A DNA stretch of 6,946 bases from an uncultured Clostridia bacterium (GTDB taxonomy: Bacteria > Bacillota > Clostridia > Oscillospirales > Oscillospiraceae), in NCBI GenBank assembly GCA_947167725.1, contig CAMVJF010000089.1:1-6946 (forward strand), read 5' to 3'. The position numbers and the translations under genes are program-made. Positions 5,556 to 6,946 of the stretch are shown here, piece after piece (positions within the stretch are counted from its first letter, which is position 1; each line of letters begins with the position of its first letter). The notes under the pieces were generated by a model. It did not search any database and was not told where the DNA came from. It was given only the letters and a program-made list of their open reading frames with translations.

Positions 5556-5569
5556 GGAATGGTAAGAAC

Positions 5570-5588
5570 AGGAGCGTGATCATCCTTG
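5570..5588 (+). promoter_or_regulatory. Ribosome binding site and TTG start that decide the trmB N-terminus
   Basis: AGGAG (5570-5574) lies 11 bases before TTG at 5586 and 17 before the first in-frame ATG at 5592. An in-frame TGA at 5577-5579 rules out anything further upstream. TTG gives the N-terminus MRMRRKP, which fits the way TrmB proteins usually begin, and has the better spacing. ATG remains possible and would remove only two residues. Confidence 0.65.
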
Positions 5589-6335
5589 CGAATGAGAAGA
5601 AAGCCCCATCTCGACGCGCGGCTGGAAAAATGCGCGGCCGTGCTCATCGAACAGGGCGGGGCATACAGGGGCCGCTGGTGCGAGAGCTTCGGAAAGCGGC
5701 GGGAAGTGCGCGTGGAGCTCGGCTGCGGCAAGGGCCGCTTCACGGCCGACTGCGCCGCCGCGGAGGGCGACATCCTTCTCGTGGCGATCGAGCGCGACCC
5801 GAGCGCCCTCGTCATGGCGATGGAGCTCGCGCTCTCGCGCGGGCTTGAAAACATCCGCTTTGTGCTCGGCGACGTCGGCATGCTCGGCGAGCTCTTCGCC
5901 CCCGGCGAGGTCGGACGGATCTACCTCAACTTCCCCGACCCCTGGCCGAAGAGCCGCGACGCCAAGCTGCGGCTTACCGCGCCAAACTTTCTGCGGCGCT
6001 ACGCCTCGGTGCTCGCGCCGGGCGGAGAGCTGCACTTCAAGACCGACAACACGCCGCTCTTCGACTGGTCGCTGGAGCAGTTTGCCGGCGAGGGCTGGAC
6101 GCTGCGGGACGTGACGCACGACCTGCACGCCGACGGTCTCGTCGGGATCCTGACCGGCTACGAGGCGAAGTTTGTCGCCGCGGGCCTGAAGATCAACCGT
6201 CTCGCCGCCGTGCGCACGGCGGAGACGAAAACGCTCTCCGACGGCGAGCTGCCGCGGCTGCGCAACGCCTCGCTGTGCGACGCGCGGGGCTATGAGGAGA
6301 GTCTGGAAACGAACGCAAAGAAGGAGCGGACATGA
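5586..6335 (+). CDS. trmB: tRNA (guanine-N7-)-methyltransferase
   Basis: A 249-residue SAM-dependent enzyme that methylates N7 of G46 in the variable loop of tRNAs, acting in the cytoplasm. The Rossmann-fold SAM loop is ELGCGKG (44-50), the ribose-binding acid Glu69 (IER) follows, and the family hallmark is LNFPDPWPKSRDAKLRLT (114-131). Later blocks are FKTDN (151-155) and TGYEAKF (190-196), all as expected for TrmB. The usual His in the RHAK part of the hallmark is Asp125 here, a small variation. After the conserved core ends (about 206), about 40 extra polar residues extend the C-terminus; I do not recognise a domain in them. The gene has its own promoter and its stop overlaps the exonuclease start (ATGA), so the two are probably co-translated. 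This is a housekeeping gene with no sign of transfer. Confidence 0.96.
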   Translation: MRMRRKPHLDARLEKCAAVLIEQGGAYRGRWCESFGKRREVRVELGCGKGRFTADCAAAEGDILLVAIERDPSALVMAMELALSRGLENIRFVLGDVGMLGELFAPGEVGRIYLNFPDPWPKSRDAKLRLTAPNFLRRYASVLAPGGELHFKTDNTPLFDWSLEQFAGEGWTLRDVTHDLHADGLVGILTGYEAKFVAAGLKINRLAAVRTAETKTLSDGELPRLRNASLCDARGYEESLETNAKKERT

Positions 6336-6946
6336 GATTCATTTCCTGGAACGTCAACGGACTGCGCGCCGCGCGCGCCAAGGGCTTTGATGAGATCTTC
6401 CTCGCCCTCTCGCCCGACTTCTTCTGCCTGCAGGAGACCAAGCTCCAGCCTGGGCAGATCGACATCGACATGCCCGGCTACGAGAGCTACTGGTGCTACG
6501 CCGACAAGAAGGGCTATTCCGGCACGGCGGTCTTCACGAAGCACACACCGCTCTCCGTCGCCTACAACATCGGCGCGGAGGAGCACAGCCACGAGGGCCG
6601 CGCCGTCACGCTCGAGTATGAGGATTTCTTCCTCGTGTGCGTCTACACGCCCAACGCCCAGGACGGCCTCCGGCGCATCGACTACCGCATGGCATGGGAG
6701 GACGCTTTCCGCGAATACCTGCTCTCGCTCGACGCGAAAAAGGCCGTCGTCGTCTGCGGCGATCTGAACGTCGCGCACGAGGAGATCGACCTGAAGAACC
6801 CCAAGGCCAATATCGGCAACGCGGGCTTTTCCTACGAGGAGCGCGGCAAATTCACCGAGCTTCTCGACAGCGGCTTTACCGACACCTTCCGCTATCTCTA
6901 CCCCGACCGACGCGACGCCTACTCCTGGTGGAGCTACCGCGCCGCC
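6332..6946 (+). CDS. xth: Exodeoxyribonuclease III / AP endonuclease, 3' end outside window
   Basis: The frame is open from ATG 6332 to the window edge: 205 residues of a family usually about 250 long. It belongs to the exonuclease III (EEP) family of base excision repair enzymes, which cut DNA 5' of abasic sites and clean 3' ends using Mg2+. Visible motifs are ISWNVNGLRA with Asn7, LQETKL with metal-binding Glu35, YTPNAQ with catalytic Tyr105, and GDLNVAH with Asp144 and Asn146. SWWSYR near the edge is the start of the last conserved region; the final Asp-His pair lies beyond the window. AAGGAG at 6321-6326 lies 5 bases before the ATG, which overlaps the trmB stop. The gene is cut by the window, with no sign of damage. 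The sequence resembles the ExoA/Xth branch rather than endonuclease IV. Confidence 0.95.
   Translation, partial: MRFISWNVNGLRAARAKGFDEIFLALSPDFFCLQETKLQPGQIDIDMPGYESYWCYADKKGYSGTAVFTKHTPLSVAYNIGAEEHSHEGRAVTLEYEDFFLVCVYTPNAQDGLRRIDYRMAWEDAFREYLLSLDAKKAVVVCGDLNVAHEEIDLKNPKANIGNAGFSYEERGKFTELLDSGFTDTFRYLYPDRRDAYSWWSYRAA

Overview
The window is GC-rich DNA from a bacterium, with codons mostly ending in G or C. It is tightly packed, with every supported gene on the + strand. Strong AGGAGG-type ribosome binding sites, extended -10 promoters and hairpin-plus-T-run terminators, together with aromatic-pathway fusions, suggest a high-GC member of the Firmicutes, probably Clostridia (gut-type Oscillospirales or a relative). 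This placement is inference from style and gene content, not from a marker gene.

Region 1 (1-2056) is the end of an aromatic amino acid operon. The first gene, cut by the window edge, encodes the C-terminal part of chorismate synthase joined in frame to a complete AroQ-type chorismate mutase. Its stop overlaps (ATGA) the start of a second fusion gene, shikimate dehydrogenase followed by shikimate kinase. Two polypeptides therefore carry four steps around the shikimate-to-prephenate route. The operon ends at a strong intrinsic terminator.

Region 2 (2089-5499) is a self-contained four-gene transcription unit with its own promoter, a leader of about 100 bases and its own terminator. It encodes two short stand-alone cyclic-nucleotide-binding proteins that are paralogues of each other, a PAS-regulated class III nucleotide cyclase with an extra C-terminal domain, and a metallo-beta-lactamase-fold hydrolase carrying the HxHLDH signature seen in class II cyclic nucleotide phosphodiesterases. 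Read together they look like sensors, synthase and probable eraser of a 3',5'-cyclic nucleotide. This is the most interesting part of the window. The cyclase has Glu and Gly where classical adenylate cyclases have Lys and Asp/Thr, so its product (cAMP or cGMP) is open. Neither binding protein has a DNA-binding domain, so the output is unknown.

Region 3 (5527-6946) is a housekeeping pair with its own promoter: trmB (tRNA m7G46 methyltransferase, TTG start) overlapping by ATGA an exodeoxyribonuclease III/AP endonuclease gene that runs off the right edge.

Four of the five gene junctions inside these units are ATGA overlaps. The exception is the 75-base gap between the second binding protein and the cyclase, which holds a perfect 12-bp hairpin. 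The intergenic stretches are all under 300 bases and hold the terminators, promoters and leader listed below. I see no tRNA, rRNA, CRISPR, insertion sequence or phage gene.
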